DNA of 64,000 nucleotides from Pseudomonadota bacterium. Lineage in GTDB: Bacteria > Pseudomonadota > Alphaproteobacteria > Rhizobiales > Aestuariivirgaceae. Made by a program: the position numbers and the translations under genes. The stretch lies in assembly GCA_963205315.1 (NCBI GenBank), contig CAUJIO010000052.1, positions 58,915 to 122,914 on the forward strand, written 5' to 3'. Below the pieces are notes generated by a model that was given only the letters and a program-made list of their open reading frames with translations, ran no database searches and was not told where the DNA came from. Shown piece by piece: positions 63,660 through 64,000 of the stretch (position 1 is the stretch's first letter; every line of letters begins with the position of its first letter).

Positions 63660-64000
63660 GTGGCCGCAGTGACTGCAGAACCGAGAATGGAGGAACTCCT
63701 TGCGTCGATTCGCAAGGCGATCCACGATGATATCGGTGAGGTGCCTGCGTCGATGTCGGCGCGCGCCAGCGGCACATTGCAGCGCGGCTCGACTCGCGAG
63801 CTGCACGTCAAGGTTGGTGACGATACGCTTTCGGCCGCGGCCGAAATCCAGCAATTGCGCGAAAAGATCAACCGGACCCGTGGCGCGGACGGTCTGCCAC
63901 AGCGTGAGGCGCCAGCGGCGCGGCCCAGTCTGGCTGAGGCGCTGCAGAGTGATACGCCGCGCCGGTCGTGGCGTGATCTCGATCCGCCGCCCCCGGTTTT
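63660..64000 (+). CDS. popZ: DUF2497/PopZ-like protein, N-terminal part (3' cut by window)
   Basis: The first 113 or so codons of a DUF2497 protein, cut at the right edge. The N-terminal EPRMEELLASIRKAIHDD block is the conserved first helix of PopZ, the polar organising protein that gathers cell-cycle regulators at the pole and anchors parS. The following region is low-complexity and proline-rich (SWRDLDPPPPV), again as in PopZ. The start is GTG 63660, or ATG 63687. Its place after tolC agrees with the rhizobial order tolC-DUF2497-valS. Confidence 0.82.
   Translation, partial: MAAVTAEPRMEELLASIRKAIHDDIGEVPASMSARASGTLQRGSTRELHVKVGDDTLSAAAEIQQLREKINRTRGADGLPQREAPAARPSLAEALQSDTPRRSWRDLDPPPPV

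Noticed and set aside
1..64000. Mobile elements, prophage or CRISPR arrays
   Set aside because: No transposase, integrase, phage gene, terminal repeats or spaced repeats were found on either strand.

Overview
This 64 kb window is chromosomal DNA from an alphaproteobacterium, most likely of the order Hyphomicrobiales (Rhizobiales); genus and species cannot be read from it. The evidence is the high GC content, the order pcm-tolC-popZ(DUF2497) at the right end, AapJQMP-type amino acid transport, DUF2336 and tandem PilZ proteins, a DUF1636/cobalamin cluster, and TTAA-N7-TTAA (CtrA-like) and GANTC (CcrM-like) sites. I see no transposase, integrase, prophage gene or CRISPR array. No gene-free stretch exceeds 300 bases; the longest are about 240-270 bases.

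Layout. 0-6.5 kb: the 3' end of dnaE, an AT-richer small membrane protein, then a catabolic-looking group of a Rieske oxygenase with a Glu bridging residue, a nitrilase, a cupredoxin, an FAA-type hydrolase and an ATP-grasp enzyme. 6.6-18.9 kb: PilZ, PAS, rhomboid and CBS proteins, hisI-folE, a NifU-like scaffold, a cupin, choline sulfatase, yidD, an outer-membrane barrel, thrS, an SDR lacking its catalytic Tyr, and a DUF2256/FeS-photolyase pair. 18.9-25.8 kb: flavin and redox enzymes (luciferase-like monooxygenase, pirin, nitroreductase, HAD phosphatase, flavin reductase), a secreted three-repeat protein, a degenerate receiver protein behind a dense cluster of cell-cycle sites, and an MFS transporter. 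25.8-33.5 kb: a large secreted Sel1-type protein, DUF2336, a DUF1501/DUF1800 pair and NAD kinase. 33.6-41 kb: cobalamin genes (DUF1636, cobP, cobD, cobQ, cobB, cobA, cbiD, cobK). 41-47 kb: aapJQMP plus a second aapJ-like gene. 47-50 kb: a tight cysK-alaX-sseA-GNAT operon.

50-60.5 kb is the most unusual part. Two tandem, GTGA-overlapping paralogues each carry an inactivated caspase-like domain, a beta domain and an intact His/Cys caspase domain. They are followed by a secreted astacin-like zinc protease, a membrane CHASE2 protein with no output domain, a FecR-like periplasmic protein and, convergently, a third caspase-like protein of different architecture. All have signal peptides or membrane anchors, so this looks like an envelope protease/sensor module of unknown role and is the best candidate for an undescribed system.

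60.5-64 kb: tRNA-Asn, a small membrane protein, tRNA-Cys, pcm, tolC and the start of popZ. Gene starts were often moved inward from the longest frame to fit ribosome-binding sites, stop-start overlaps and family N-termini; these choices are noted per gene.
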